DNA of 64,000 bases from Corbicula japonica (taxonomy: Eukaryota; Mollusca; Bivalvia; Venerida; Cyrenidae): NCBI GenBank assembly GCA_038501625.1, contig JAZAYU010000061.1:112803-176802 (forward strand). The letters are read 5' to 3'. The translations under genes were made by a program, and so were the position numbers. Below are positions 20,691-31,724 of this stretch, piece by piece. The notes under the pieces were generated by a model. The model saw only the letters and a list, made by a program, of their open reading frames with translations. It made no database searches and had not been told where the DNA came from. Position 1 is the first letter of the stretch. Every line of letters starts with the position of its first letter.

Positions 20691-21611
20691 TGAACAATAA
20701 CATGTAATGTTTTAACCATAACAGTATTGACTTTAATACATGATTGCAAACTGTTGCAAAAGTGACACATTTGGTATATGTGTTTTTATGCTTTCCTGGA
20801 ATGAACGATTTTTATTTTCAAAATTAATATTTTCAAGCTGTTGTAATAGTGATATGAAAACATTTGTCTGACTACTATACAAGGTCATAATGGTATATTC
20901 TCTATTAAAGGTAGTTAACCTGAGAAATCAGCCATAATATTATTTTCTGAAATAAGTTTTTGTTTTAACATATTTAATTGCTATTCTGTACATATTAACA
21001 CAAACATGTAAATGATCACACAAATGTGTAAATTCAAATAGCATTAATTGTTAGGCTACAAATTTTTATGATTACTATTATTTCCATTAAATATACCCTG
21101 TCCAAAATTGCTGCTGTCCCAAATTCATCAGTTAGAGCCTTAGTTTCATTTTAAGTTTTATTTGTAATGATTTTTCTAATTCACTCAAATTCAACCAAAC
21201 ACGAAGCTTGCTCATTGTCCCTGTAGCCTGTAGCTTGACTGCAGATGCCATTATCCAGTTTGGCGGCTGCATTTCATGCCAAAATATTTACACACATTTT
21301 ACATACACTATGAAAAACGTTTTTCTTCAAACTATTGTGATTATAATTCGCTTTGGTTAGTTTAAAAAATATTCAGTCAGAAGCCAGCTTTAAATCAAAA
21401 CTAAAATCACATCTTTTTAGACAGTTTCGTGAGATTTGAATTTTTGATTCATGTGTAATATCAGACTGTGTCTAAGTCTATGTTCCATGGACTATGCTGT
21501 CCTGAATAGTACATTCAATTTGATTGGATGTATTTGTTTTGATATCTATATTTGCTATATATGTTTGTAAAGCACAATAGAATATTTTACTTTTTGCGCT
21601 ATAGAAATGTC
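20691..21611. other. 0.9 kb with no recognised feature
   Basis: AT-rich; no repeat partner and no plausible exon. Confidence 0.4.
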
Positions 21612-21802
21612 ATGTATTTGTATTATTTATTTATATTTGTGCGTATTTCGCGCTAGGGATTATGCCTGATATCAAACCCAAGCGAAAATTATCAATACAA
21701 TATAATGTTATATAGGACCAATACAATTAAGCGAATTTAGCTCCGTGCGAAAATGCCAATGCGCGAAATTTAGTCCCAGTGCAATTAAATAATACCACAG
21801 TA
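21612..21802. mobile_element. G-family TIR element, diverged
   Basis: GCGTATTTCGCGCTAGGGAT and CAATGCGCGAAATTTAGTCC match the family; the right end AATTAAATAATACCACAGTA is intact while the left is decayed. Confidence 0.6.
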
Positions 21803-21834
21803 TTCATTTTAAATTAGGAAAACATTTGGCTCAG

Positions 21835-22624
21835 GGCATGGTTACAACAAAAGGAGCACACAAACTATTGGACTAGGGGCATGGCTAAAACAAAAGGAGC
21901 ACACAAACTATTGGACTCGGGGCATGGCTACAACAAAAGGAGCACACAAACTATTGGACTCAGTGCATGGCTACAACAAAAGGAGCACATAAACTAGGGG
22001 GCATGGCTACAACAAAAGGAGCACATAAACTATTGGACACAGGGCATGGCTTAAACAAAAGGAGCACACAAACTATTGGACTCGGGGCATGGCTACAACA
22101 AAAGGAGCACACAAACTACGGGGCATGGCTACAACAAACGGAGCACATAAACTATTGGACTCGGGGCATGGCTACGACAAAAGGAGCACACAAACTATTG
22201 GACTCCGGGCATTGCTACAAAAAGGAGCACACAAACTATTGGACTAGGGGCATGGCTACAACAAAAGGAGCACACAAACTATTGGACTCCGGGCATGGCT
22301 ACAAAAAGGAGCACACAAACTATTGGACTCGGGGCATGGCTACAACAAAAGGAGCAAACAAACTATTGGACTCGGGGCATGGCTATAACAAAAGGAGCAC
22401 ACAAACTATTGGACTAGGGGCATGGCTACAACAAAAGGAGCACATAAACTACGGGGCATGGCTACAACAAAAGGAGCACACAAACTATTGGACTCGGGGC
22501 ATGGCTACAACAAAAGGAGCACACCAACTATATGACTCGGGGCATGGCTACAACAAAAGGAGCACACAAACTATTGGACTCGGGGCATGGCTGCAACAAA
22601 AGGAGCACACAAACTATTGGACTA
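21835..22624. repeat. 43-bp minisatellite, about 19 units
   Basis: Unit: GGCATGGCTACAACAAAAGG then AGCACACAAACTATTGGACT. Several units lack the TATTGGACTC segment, giving 34-bp variants, and some lack an ACA triplet. These indels happen to leave a 223-codon plus-strand frame open; it is purely array translation (repeats of KEHTNYWTRGMATT) and not evidence of a gene. Confidence 0.9.
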
Positions 22625-22790
22625 TGAACAATGTTTAATGTCTAATATCTCGTGATGCTGCCAATCATGCACATTTACCACGAGTTGCTGAGAAAAAAGC
22701 ATGCTGTCATCTGCTTTATCATCAATGTGAATGTTCCAACAGCTATTTGAAAAACCTTGATATCACATAAACCCCTTTATATTTTGGTAA
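22625..22790. repeat. Relative of the 14.7-kb dispersed repeat
   Basis: CCACGAGTTGCTGAGAAAAAAGC and GTTCCAACAGCTATTTGAAAA pair with 14690-14770. A further trace (GGGCTTCACAAACTTTAACC) is at 23112-23131, on the other side of the P element at 22803, so that element may interrupt it. Confidence 0.5.
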
Positions 22791-22802
22791 GAAAAGGAGA
22801 AT

Positions 22803-23027
22803 TTAACCCTTTCCTCCATAGACACATCTTCATTGCGTGGGTGAACAGTTTAGATCCAGATCAGCCAGCACATCCATGTCGTCTGATCAGGATCTTAACT
22901 GTTGGCTTTTTTGATTCCTTAGGTTATTTCTGACCAAAATGCGGATTCTGATCAGATGTGCTGGCTGATCTGGATCTTCACTGGTCGCACATGTGTAAAA
23001 ATGTGTATATACGGAGGAAAGGGATAA
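22803..23027. mobile_element. P-family MITE, full length
   Basis: TTAACCCTTTCCTCCATAGA to ACGGAGGAAAGGGATAA; a small deletion in the right hairpin. Confidence 0.85.
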
Positions 23028-23703
23028 GCAAATATAAGAATAGAATCAATATCTTATTGCATTTATCAGGAAATAAAAAAACTCAAACATTTGGGATGTT
23101 TAAAGTAAGCTTGGGCTTCACAAACTTTAACCAACCTTGACGGTTTTGGTTTCCTGATGAACAGGATAAAATCTTTAAGTAAAAACGCAATACTTAGTTG
23201 TGCAACAGAGTTAAGAAACACCACTAAAAAGTCATTTTATGAAAAATTATTTTATTTTAGTGTTATTTGTCGTAGTATGGGTAAATCTTGAATGTTAACA
23301 AATAAACATAATTTATATTAATTTAAATATTAGAAATATGTTTGTTATTTGTAAAAATGAATTTAACCTTAATAATATAAATACCTAATGAAAGAGGGAC
23401 TTTTGAAAACGTTATTTTCCTGTCCAACTTGTAGGCCCGGGCCTACATGGCCTAATAGTAGCTACGCCACTGTAATGTTATTTATGTTTGCAACTGCCAT
23501 TACAATTTATAAAGTGTTGGTTTTTTTATTAGATTTTTGCAAGATGACCCGTAGGTGTAATGCCAAGTATTTAAGTCTGTTTTAACATAAAAAAAATTTA
23601 TTTTATTATTCAAAATAATATAATGTACACAGGCTCAGATGCAATACTTCCTTAAAAGGGTTTCATTTTGGGCAGTCTCAGGATTTCTGTGACACTTTTT
23701 ACA
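23028..23703. other. Mostly unassigned
   Basis: Besides the hairpin-repeat trace at 23112-23131, the motif TGGCCTAATAGTAGCTACGCC at about 23450-23471 stands out as GC-rich in AT-rich surroundings. No gene seen. Confidence 0.35.
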
Positions 23704-23829
23704 GTGCCCAAGGTTGTAAAACTGAGCATAGAAACCAGTCTCAAATCTCAAGGTTCTGATTGGCTGAAATGGCGACTGGTCTTGAGATTTGAGACTAGTT
23801 TCCAATCTCAGTTTTATAACCTTCAGCCC
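23704..23829. mobile_element. H-family foldback, centre deleted
   Basis: GTGCCCAAGGTTGTAAAACT to AGTTTTATAACCTTCAGCCC. The first CCAAT core (GATTGGCTGAAA) is kept and the second is deleted. Confidence 0.7.
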
Positions 23830-24466
23830 AGGAGGTGTTAGATGATATTTTCCAGCATTGGTAAAATATAGGAAGTTCTGAACTGGTATTCAAGAAAAAG
23901 CTTGTTGTTGTTTTTTTAAATATTTGTAAAATAGAGCAAACAATCTCTAAATGCCTTGTCACAACACAGGAACCACTTTGGTCCACTCAGGTCTTAATGA
24001 TAAAATCAACGAAGCATACAATGTGATTACCTGCATATAACAATAATGGAATTTCACTTCTCCAAAACTGGAAATCTACCCTTAATACTGGACATTCACA
24101 GATACGAAGTAAAATGAATTCCATTTTGTGTTTTTAATGTTCCAGACTAAAAGGAAAAGCAATAATAACAGTTTTGGAATTCAAAAATATTATATTTATA
24201 AGTTTTCAAGAGAATCTTCCAAATTAATTTTATATCCTTTTTAGCACTGAATATAGCGAATCCATGAAATTCCAGCTGGAATCAGCTTCATATATCTTGA
24301 AGTTTTAAATTCCAGTCTGGATATCACTGGTATGACAAAAGTTTGATGTATAGGTTACAGCTTTGATTTAGACTTGATTTGAACAGGGAAAAACTGCCAA
24401 CTTGAATAACACTTGACTTCATTTACAGAGTTGGGATATTACTCTAAAGGAGATTTCAAACATCCC
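23830..24466. other. No recognised feature
   Basis: AT-rich flank of the 32-bp array. The motif AAATTCCAG recurs loosely near 24250-24320. Confidence 0.35.
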
Positions 24467-25170
24467 TATCAGTCATCTAAATCATGGGATTAACAGTATA
24501 TCAGTCATCTAAATCATGGGATTAACAGTATATCAGTCATCTAAATCATGGGATTAACAGTATATCAGTCATCTAAATCATGGGATTAACAGTATATCAG
24601 TCATCTAAATCATGGGATTAACAGTATATCAGTCATCTAAATCATGGGATTAACAGTATATCAGTCATCTAAATCATGGGATTAACAGTATATCAGTCAT
24701 CTAAATCACAGGATTAACAGTATATCAGTCATCTAAATCATGGGATTAACAGTATATCAGTCATCTAAATCATGGGATTAACAGTATATCAGTCATCTAA
24801 ATCATGGGATTAACAGTATATCAGTCATCTAAATCATGGGATTAACAGTATATCAGTCATCTAAATCATGGGATTAACAGTATATCAGTCATCTAAATCA
24901 TGGGATTAACAGTATATCAGTCATCTAAATCATGGGATTAACAGTATATCAGTCATCTAAATCATGGGATTAACAGTATATCAGTCATCTAAATCATGGG
25001 ATTAACAGTATATCAGTCATCTAAATCATGGGATTAACAGTATATCAGTCATCTAAATCATGGGATTAACAGTATATCAGTCATCTAAATCATGGGATTA
25101 ACAGTATATCAGTCATCTAAATCATGGGATTAACAGTATATCAGTCATCTAAATCATGGGATTAACAGTA
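24467..25170. repeat. 32-bp minisatellite, 22 units, nearly identical
   Basis: Unit: TATCAGTCATCTAAATCATG then GGATTAACAGTA. Only one unit (near 24708) carries clear substitutions (CACAGG for CATGGG). The left flank is unrelated sequence and the right edge runs into a P element. The high identity suggests recent expansion or gene-conversion-like homogenisation. Confidence 0.95.
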
Positions 25171-25617
25171 TCATTCACATGTGTTGATCCAGATCAGATT
25201 AGATGGCACATCTGTGCCATGTGATCAGGATCAGGATCCAAATTGTTTGCCTTCAGACTCATTAGATAATTTCTGTGGAAGATCAGTGGTCTAGGGGTAG
25301 AGCGTCGGACTCCAGATCCGGAGACTGCGGGTTCGAGTCCCACCAGGGATGAGGTTCGTCTGCAGTTTCCTCAATCCACACTCGGCGCGAGTACTGGTTG
25401 GAATCCCAGGAAGCAGTCATCGAGCGTGATAAATATAAGTTGGAATAACTTGTTTCACAATCGATGTAAAATAAATAAGTTTGAACTAAACTAAACTAAA
25501 TTTCTGACCAGGAGGTGATATTGTAGATCTAGATCTGATGGCACGGATGTTCTGACTCATTTAGATCTAAACTGGTAACCCTTGTGATAAAAGGCGTCGA
25601 TATGAATAAAGGATTAA
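25171..25617. mobile_element. P-family MITE split by a SINE
   Basis: Left part has GTGTTGATCCAGATCAG and GATCAGGATCAGGATCC. The right part resumes at TTTCTGACCAGGAGGTGA and ends AAAGGATTAA. The outer left arm has been replaced by the 32-bp array. Confidence 0.75.
25276..25498 (+). repeat. tRNA-derived SINE with 8-bp target duplication
   Basis: The head reads GTGGTCTAGGGGTAGAGCG (A box) and GCGGGTTCGAGTCCCAC (B box), with a tRNA-Trp-like CTCCAGA anticodon loop. The body has CACTCGGCGCGAGTACTGG and the tail ends in ACTAAACTAA repeats. AATTTCTG flanks it on both sides (25268-25275 and 25499-25506), so the insertion into the P element is defined to the base. The acceptor stem does not pair, so it is not a tRNA gene. 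Confidence 0.9.
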
Positions 25618-25898
25618 ACACATTCAATGTAAAAGTCGTTCAAGTATATCTTAATGCTTTACACTATTTTTCGAACCTTGTGACATGCTAAAATAACATG
25701 TGCAGACTGCATAATTTAAAAACATGCCTCAAGGATATTGCAATGTATAAAACAATGCTTAAATGCAGTAAAAAATATGCAGTGACAGTTGCAAATGGAT
25801 ACCGTACTGTATTTAATGGATAGACTTTCTGTCTGTAGCTGTTTGAGACCAAACATCCAGAATTTTATTCGGTTTTTTTTATTCCATCAATTAACTGT

Positions 25899-26091
25899 TT
25901 AATCCATTATTATATACATGTGTGGGACCAGACCAGACCAAACAGCACAGTTGCATCTTAGTCATCAATAACCTAACGAATATAAAAGTGAACAGTGTTG
26001 ATCGAGATCAGACAGCTAACAAGTGCCGACTGATCTGGATCTATACTGTTCTCCCATGCAATAAAGGTGTATCTATGGAGTAAATGGTTCA
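25899..26091. mobile_element. P-family MITE, deleted left hairpin
   Basis: TTTAATCCATTATTATATAC to TATGGAGTAAATGGTTCAA; right hairpin AGTGTTGATCGAGATCAGA is clear. The ends have decayed. Confidence 0.65.
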
Positions 26092-26096
26092 AGACC

Positions 26097-26146
26097 TGGT
26101 CCCTAGATCAAAAAATCGAAACTGGAGACCAGCCACAAATCTCAAG
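26097..26146. mobile_element. H-family half copy
   Basis: GGTCCCTAGATCAAAAAATCG with GGAGACCAGCCACAAATCTC; only one arm. Confidence 0.5.
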
Positions 26147-26189
26147 AAAGGGCAGATCAAGAGTGGGTAAGTGGGGTTGAATGAATCCC

Positions 26190-26325
26190 CTTTTTCGCAG
26201 CAGTATTTTACTGAAATTAACAAATGACATTCCCTCTAGCTGGGAGCGAACCTGCACCATCACAGTGACAGCGCCTAACCCTGCAATTCCGACTACGCAA
26301 CCAATTGAGCTACGTGGCACAACCC
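26190..26325 (-). repeat. tRNA-derived SINE
   Basis: Minus strand from about 26320: TGCCACGTAGCTCAATTGGT (A box), then GGTGCAGGTTCGCTCCCAG (B box) and a body containing AGGGAATGTCATTTGTTAA. The insert between the boxes is longer than in a real tRNA. Confidence 0.7.
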
Positions 26326-26461
26326 CAAAAAAGGTTGATTGGATAGCCATGCCTATCATGGATTAATGTACTGATGACAGTACTGACTATATGCTATATG
26401 TACAGGGAGACTTTTTACAGCTGCCACTTGCACAAATAGCTCTACAGTGAATTTCAATTGA

Positions 26462-26548
26462 TAGTACCTCTAGCTGGGTGCCAATCCAAACCATCACAGC
26501 ACCTAGCCCTACAATTCTGACGACGTAACCAATTGAGTCATATATTGT
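26462..26548 (-). repeat. tRNA-derived SINE, diverged second copy
   Basis: Same order as the copy at 26190 on the same strand: CTCAATTGGTTACGTCGTC, then GGTTTGGATTGGCACCCAGC. B box degraded. Confidence 0.6.
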
Positions 26549-26589
26549 TTATATTGTTTTAACAACCAGTGTTATAACTTACATGAACA

Positions 26590-26881
26590 CTTTACTCCTG
26601 GGATACAGATTATATCACATGTGCAACCAGTGTACATCTAGATCAGGCTGCACATCAGACTGCACATCAGTGCCCTGAAGGTCATAAAGCTGAGCATGGA
26701 ACCAGTCTCAAATCTCAAGCAACTGATTGGCTGAAATGGCGACACCAGTCGCCATTTCAGCCAATCAGATGCTTGAGATTTGAGACTGGTTTCCATGCTC
26801 AGCTTTAAAACCTTAAGCACCGATGCTATTCAGAGCACATCCATGTCCTCTGATTGCACTCTGGTTGCACACGAGTTAAAT
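26590..26881. mobile_element. P-family MITE, degenerate, hosting an H foldback
   Basis: ATGTGCAACCAGTGTACATC and GATCAGGCTGCACATCAG lie left; GCACATCCATGTCCTCTGAT and GGTTGCACACGAGTTAAA lie right. The H copy 26671-26820 sits between. Confidence 0.55.
26671..26820. mobile_element. H-family foldback, full length
   Basis: TGCCCTGAAGGTCATAAAGC to CTTTAAAACCTTAAGCAC. The central GGCGACACCAGTCGCC is palindromic apart from two bases; both CCAAT cores are intact. Confidence 0.8.
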
Positions 26882-27015
26882 TATTAATAGGCAAGATATG
26901 AAGATTTACATGTAATAAATAACAGTCTTGGACTGTGGGACTTTATGCTTTTTTTTAAGTTATTTAACCCAGTGACCTACTGAAAACAAGGTGAGTCTAT
27001 CACCAAATTTCAGCT

Positions 27016-27248
27016 AGTTACCTCCTTATATATGCCTTTATGGCTTGGGCAAACAGTGTAAATCCAGATCTGCTGGCACATGCCATCTGATCAGGATCTT
27101 CACTGTTTGCCTTTATATTCATCAGTTTATTTCTGACCTAAGTGCAAACAGTGCAAATCCAGATCAGATAGCAGAGATGTGCTGGCTGATCTGGATCTAC
27201 ACTAGTCCCACATGTGTAAAAACATGTATGTATTGAGTAAAGTGTAAG
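27016..27248. mobile_element. P-family MITE, full length, diverged ends
   Basis: GTTACCTCCTTATATATGCC to ATGTATTGAGTAAAGTGTAA with both hairpins (GTGTAAATCCAGATCTGCTG; GCTGGCTGATCTGGATCTAC). Confidence 0.7.
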
Positions 27249-27784
27249 AGCTGCATAAATGGAATATCTTTCCCTCTTCTTCAACAACTTTTTGAAAAAC
27301 AAATAAGTGACAGTTAACAGAAGCTTTATGGTAATAAGAAATTAATTCATCGTGCAGCAAAAGTTTCAACAAAAATAGTACATGCATTCATACATAAAAT
27401 GCAAAAAGGTGTTGCACCTAAATACTTGTTTTTATAATTAATTGTCCCTATGCATTTACCAGCATAGTAGACAGGTTATTTGGACCATTAACATTAAGAT
27501 AACTTTTGAATGTTGTTTTTTATAAGATGTAAGACGATTTTCAAATCATAAGCATATATAGCCAGATTTAAGGCCACGTTCACGTAAGTGTTGATCATTT
27601 CTTTGGTGTTTATGTCTATTCTGATCCAATTCAGAGTGGCATAACTTTCAAATCTCAACACAAAACACATCATCACAAATCATCTTCTATTTGCAAAGAA
27701 CCCCTTTAAAAGGGGTCTACTGGCATTCCAATAAGAAATAGAATCTCTTCAAACTGAATAAAACCGAACTAAAAAGGTCCTAAT

Positions 27785-28009
27785 TAGGCAATAGAAAAAA
27801 ATATTTTAGATTCTCATCCCCGCCCGCCCCTGTCCAGAACCACCCGCCCCTAAAAAATTATTGGTAAAAAAAAACAAACATATTCTTTTCCGGACAGAAT
27901 GGGTTTTAGACCATCCCGAAATTCCTTCTTAAAATTAAAAAGTGCCCACCCGCCCCTTTTTTCCCCAATATCCGGATGAGAATCTAATAATTTTTTTTCT
28001 CTGGCCTTA
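27785..28009. mobile_element. Q-family element, short form, opposite orientation
   Basis: TAGGCAATAGAAAAAAATAT to TTTTTTTTCTCTGGCCTTA. Inside are CCCGCCCGCCCCTGTCC and CACCCGCCCCTTTTTTCC. A lone right half of the same family lies at 40170-40255. Confidence 0.7.
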
Positions 28010-28367
28010 ATTTGATCCCAATAACATTAATGGCCTAATCTAGGCACTAAATGTGATTATGGTTGATCTAAATTCTTGTATTGTAAGCACCATCTAACAG
28101 AACAAATAATTGAAAAAAATGCAGCCGTTACAGAAAATTAAAAGCATTACAAATTTATTGAACCATAAAATATAAAATTGCGTTAAGTATGATAAAATTG
28201 TTATTCTTTTTAAGGAAATGTTAATAATATGGTTTTCATATACCACAAGATGAAATACCACAAACTATTTCCTGATAAATATCCCCACAAAAAAGGAGAC
28301 AAAGAAATGCAAATCAAGGGGCAATAACTCTTTAAGTAATAAAATGATTATTTGCCCTAGGAGAGGT

Positions 28368-28393
28368 GGGAGATGGGGAAAGGGGGTAGAGGG
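28368..28393 (+). promoter_or_regulatory. Potential G-quadruplex motif
   Basis: Four G-runs (3, 4, 5 and 3) separated by AGAT, AAA and TAGA meet the usual G3+N1-7 rule. It lies in a purine-rich stretch (about 28358-28412). Formation and function are not shown by sequence. Confidence 0.5.
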
Positions 28394-28436
28394 AAGGTGA
28401 GGGGATATGTAAAATCAACTAGTTACTTCAGCATTT

Positions 28437-28548
28437 TTGCTTTGCAACCAGTGCAGATCCTGATCAGATGGCACGGATGTGCCAGCTGATCTTTATCTGC
28501 ATTGACCGCACATGCGTAAAAATGAGTATATATGGAGGAAAGGGTTAA
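28437..28548. mobile_element. P-family MITE, right half
   Basis: GCAACCAGTGCAGATCCTGA to TATGGAGGAAAGGGTTAA; left half absent. Confidence 0.75.
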
Positions 28549-28551
28549 AAT

Positions 28552-28690
28552 CAGTAATAAAGAGTAGATTCACAGTGTCAAAAATGGCCTTTAATATATA
28601 TAGTTTTCAAATTGCAATTCCATCTACTAATTATCTATTATGATAGTTTTCTTTGATTGATAATAAGTGAAGAAAAACGTAATAACCAAA
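28552..28690. repeat. Duplicated segment, copy 1
   Basis: AATAAAGAGTAGATTCACAG and GTCAAAAATGGCCTTTAAT, then AAGTGAAGAAAAACGTAATA, match 31497-31628 in the same orientation. Both copies lie beside P elements. Confidence 0.65.
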
Positions 28691-28755
28691 AGCTGATCTG
28701 GATCTACACTGGTTGCAAAAGCCTAAAAATGTGTGTTTATGGAGGAAAGGGTTAA
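28690..28755. mobile_element. P-family MITE, right-end fragment
   Basis: AGCTGATCTGGATCTACACT to TATGGAGGAAAGGGTTAA. Confidence 0.75.
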
Positions 28756-29009
28756 CAATATAAAGTTGTGCAGACAAATGATGTATTATGCATTTCACGA
28801 TAAAAAATAAACCACATTAGTATAATGATCCTGACAACAATATTTGTGTCTTTTTTAAAGAATATTCAATTTAGCAAAATTCAATAATTGTCACCCATTT
28901 ATTTGACCAGCGACAGTATATTAAAAGCCAAAAACACTTTTACAAATATCTCCCATTGTTTCCATATGCAAGACAAAAGGACACAACACATTGTTGTCAG
29001 TATCATATT

Positions 29010-29033
29010 ACTGGTGGGGGCATAAAAAATGAT
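29010..29033 (+). repeat. Isolated W-type 3' end
   Basis: ACTGGTGGGGGCATAAAAAA matches the W terminus, but no AACWAGA start is found upstream within the usual distance. Confidence 0.4.
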
Positions 29034-29401
29034 GTTTTGTGCTGTTGAGATTTGTAAATTTATGTAAATAGAATTTTAGGAAGTTTTTAGATATATTTAT
29101 TTTTCTATACTGTTCTAACATGTCTTAACCTATTCAAAATAAAGATACATTCAGAACATTTGCAAAGTTTTATTGAAGAGCATTTAGGGCATTTTGCCGT
29201 TAGAAAGACATTGATAATTTCCTTTTTATCAATGAACTTGCAATGATGAACACTTTACACAACATGCTACCTGGCAATTCTTTAATGAAAACTCTTTTCT
29301 ATAAAAATACAATAGCCAGTGGTTACTGAGCCATTTTATTCCAATATTAAACATAAATTATGTTGACGTTGCTCACATTTCTCATTATTTTTCTTTCATA
29401 T

Positions 29402-29640
29402 GAGGCACGCCACAGGAAAAGGTACCTTCGGTCATTTTTTGTGTCATTTTTGTTGTTACTATATTTAGAAAGAACTACTATTTCTCATAACAAAACAGTG
29501 ATTTTGTTACACATTTTGACAGTAAAATAGTATTTTTAACGCGAAATGTATAATAATTAATGCCGTCTGCTCAACTTTATGACGTCGTTTCAGGGATTGA
29601 CGTCAACTGCCCGAAGGTACCTTTTCCCGTGACGTTCCTC
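29402..29640. mobile_element. K-family MITE (GGTACC TIR)
   Basis: GAGGCACGCCACAGGAAAAG then GTACCTTCGG at the left and CCGAAGGTACC then TTTTCCCGTGACGTTCCTC at the right form the TIR. The interior shares TTGTTACACATTTTGACA and GACGTCGTTTCAGGGATTGA with the copies at 40302 and 48364. Several GACGTC cores are present. Confidence 0.8.
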
Positions 29641-29914
29641 ACATATTAATATCTGATACAAGGAACTCGTACTTACAACCCTGTCAAACTTTTAAGATGG
29701 ATCATTAACTCAGTAATATCCGTAACAACACAGAAACATAAATAAAAAGCATAAATGGGAACATTAACCAACTTTTGCCAGTATGCCAGGTACTAGATGT
29801 CTATCACTGCGAGCACATAAATTGAATAAATGGTAATAAATGTGAGCATTGCAGATGGTACATGTTTAACTTAAGATTAGTTAAAATTATATCCTGGTTT
29901 TTATTTTTATGGTA
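29641..29914. other. AT-rich spacer
   Basis: Nothing recognised between the K and W elements. Confidence 0.3.
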
Positions 29915-30632
29915 AACTAGAACTCCGCGGGTCGGATGTGTCGCCTGACAAAATTTTTGTTAGTGGACATAAAAAATGTTTATATAGTTTTTTGTTGTAC
30001 AGTACTGTTATTAGCAATGTATATGCAAAAAATTCACATATAAAATAACCTTTCAATTGTCTCATTGCAAGAAACATGCCCAAAAAGTTAAGCCCTAGGC
30101 AAGAAATGCACTAAAAACAATGAAAGTGGAATAATTAAAAAATCAAACAAGGTAGAGTTCTGGTTCTTAAGCACCGCACTTTGAGTCATTACCAGAAACA
30201 CGCATACCAAGTTTGGAGTCATTTGAACCTATAGTGACAAAGTTACGCTCCGGACAAGAAATGCTCTATAAAAATCAATCAAAGGGGAATAACTAAAAAC
30301 AGAAGAAGGTAGAGTTATGGTTCTTGTGCAATGCATTTCAAGTCACTGCCAGAAACATGCATATCAAGTTTGGAGTCATTTGAACCTATGGTGACAAAGT
30401 TATGCTCCAGACAAGAAATGCTCTATAAAAATCAATTAAAGGGGAATAATTCAAAATTGGAAGAAGGTAGAGTTACGGTTTTGTGAACTGCACTTCGAGT
30501 CATTGCCAGAAACATTCAAACCCAGGTTGGAGTCATTTGGACCTACGGTGACAAAGTTATGCTCCGGACGCCGCCGCCGCAGACGCCACCAACAAAGTAA
30601 TCCCTATATGTCGCCTAGTCAGGCAACACAAA
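29915..30632 (+). mobile_element. W-type element (AACTAGAACTCCGCGG start)
   Basis: Begins AACTAGAACTCCGCGGGTCG and then TGTCGCCTGACAAA; near the end GTCGCCTAGTCAGGCAACAC pairs with that GTCGCCTGAC. The body holds about two and a half tandem units of roughly 145 bp (AAGGTAGAGTTATGGTTCTT, CAAGTTTGGAGTCATTTGAA, TATGCTCCGGACAAGAAATG), then a GCCGCCGCCGCAGACGCC run. Its end differs from the GGGGGCATAAA type. Confidence 0.65.
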
Positions 30633-31205
30633 AATGGTCTTAAAAATATATAAGGAAAATCCTTAATGAACTACAAAATAATTATGGTGTTTGATTTATA
30701 ATATGTTTAATCATTTTGTGAATTAAAATAATTGACTTCTGAAACAATTTGTAATTAATGATCACGAACATAAATTTCAAACGTACAATGACCTTTTAGT
30801 CAAAAGTAAGTCAAATACACAGATAACTTTATCACCTGATTGTGCATTAAATGCTCTACAGCAAGCAGGTTTAAGTCAAATTTATGTAATACTATCAAAT
30901 TTACTATTAAAATAACTAACACCACCTATCAATTGTCTGTTATTTCACAAATACTCAGATTATTTTTAACTTCTTGAAAAACTTTTTTTTCACATGATTT
31001 TCATATACCAGATACCAGACTGACATGTGCAGACATCATGTATATATTTTTTGTCGTCTAATTTTAACCACAACTGAATCTATTAGACTTAAACCACAAC
31101 ATTTTCTATACCATAAACTTAAAATTAACACTGGGGCAAAAAAACATCAAAATGATACATGCATCACTTGACCTAGAGAACAGTTGCAAAAAATATTGCA
31201 GCCAA
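30633..31205. other. AT-rich stretch, nothing recognised
   Basis: No open frame or repeat partner of note. Confidence 0.4.
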
Positions 31206-31447
31206 TTAACCGTTTTCTCCATATATACCCATTTTTATGCATGTGTGACCAGTGTAGATCAAGATCAGCCTGCACATCTGTGCAATCTGCTCAGGATCTG
31301 CACTGGTTGCTTTTTGGTCATAAATAACCTAACAAATCATAAAGCGAAAAGTGCAGATCCTGATCAGAGAGCACAGAATGTGCAAGCTGATCTGGATCTA
31401 CACTGTTTGCCCTTGAATAAAGGTGTGTCTATGGAGAAAAGGATTAA
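31206..31447. mobile_element. P-family MITE, full length
   Basis: TTAACCGTTTTCTCCATATA to TATGGAGAAAAGGATTAA; TTAA at both ends. Confidence 0.85.
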
Positions 31448-31496
31448 TTTCTAAGTTTAACCTGCAAGCCCTGACTACTTGTTCAATTTCATACTT

Positions 31497-31628
31497 AAAA
31501 TCAGAAAATAAAGAGTAGATTTACAGTGTCAAAAATGGCCTTTAATTGCAATTCCATCTATTAATTATCTATAATGATTGTTTTCTTTGAAACACAATAA
31601 GTGAAGAAAAATGTAATAACCAAAGGTT
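31497..31628. repeat. Duplicated segment, copy 2
   Basis: Direct-orientation relative of 28552-28690. It lacks the ATATATATAGTTTTCAAA stretch present in copy 1. Confidence 0.65.
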
Positions 31629-31724
31629 GAAAAAAAGGTGGGTCAAATGGGTTTTGAAATTTAAGATGTTGTAGATTTGCATTTTTTCTGGCAAGTTTTT
31701 AACATGATTATTTTGGTGATTTTC

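Noticed and set aside
21967..22638. 223-codon frame, the second longest in the window
   Set aside because: It is an exact translation of the 43-bp minisatellite and exists because unit indels happen to keep it open; no flanking exon signals.
24467..25170. Possible CRISPR array (32-bp repeats), also the 23- and 30-bp arrays
   Set aside because: The repeats are head to tail without unique spacers, in eukaryotic DNA with no cas genes.
25276..25360. Functional tRNA-Trp gene
   Set aside because: Boxes A and B and a CCA anticodon loop are present, but the acceptor stem does not pair and the unit continues into a SINE body with target-site duplications.
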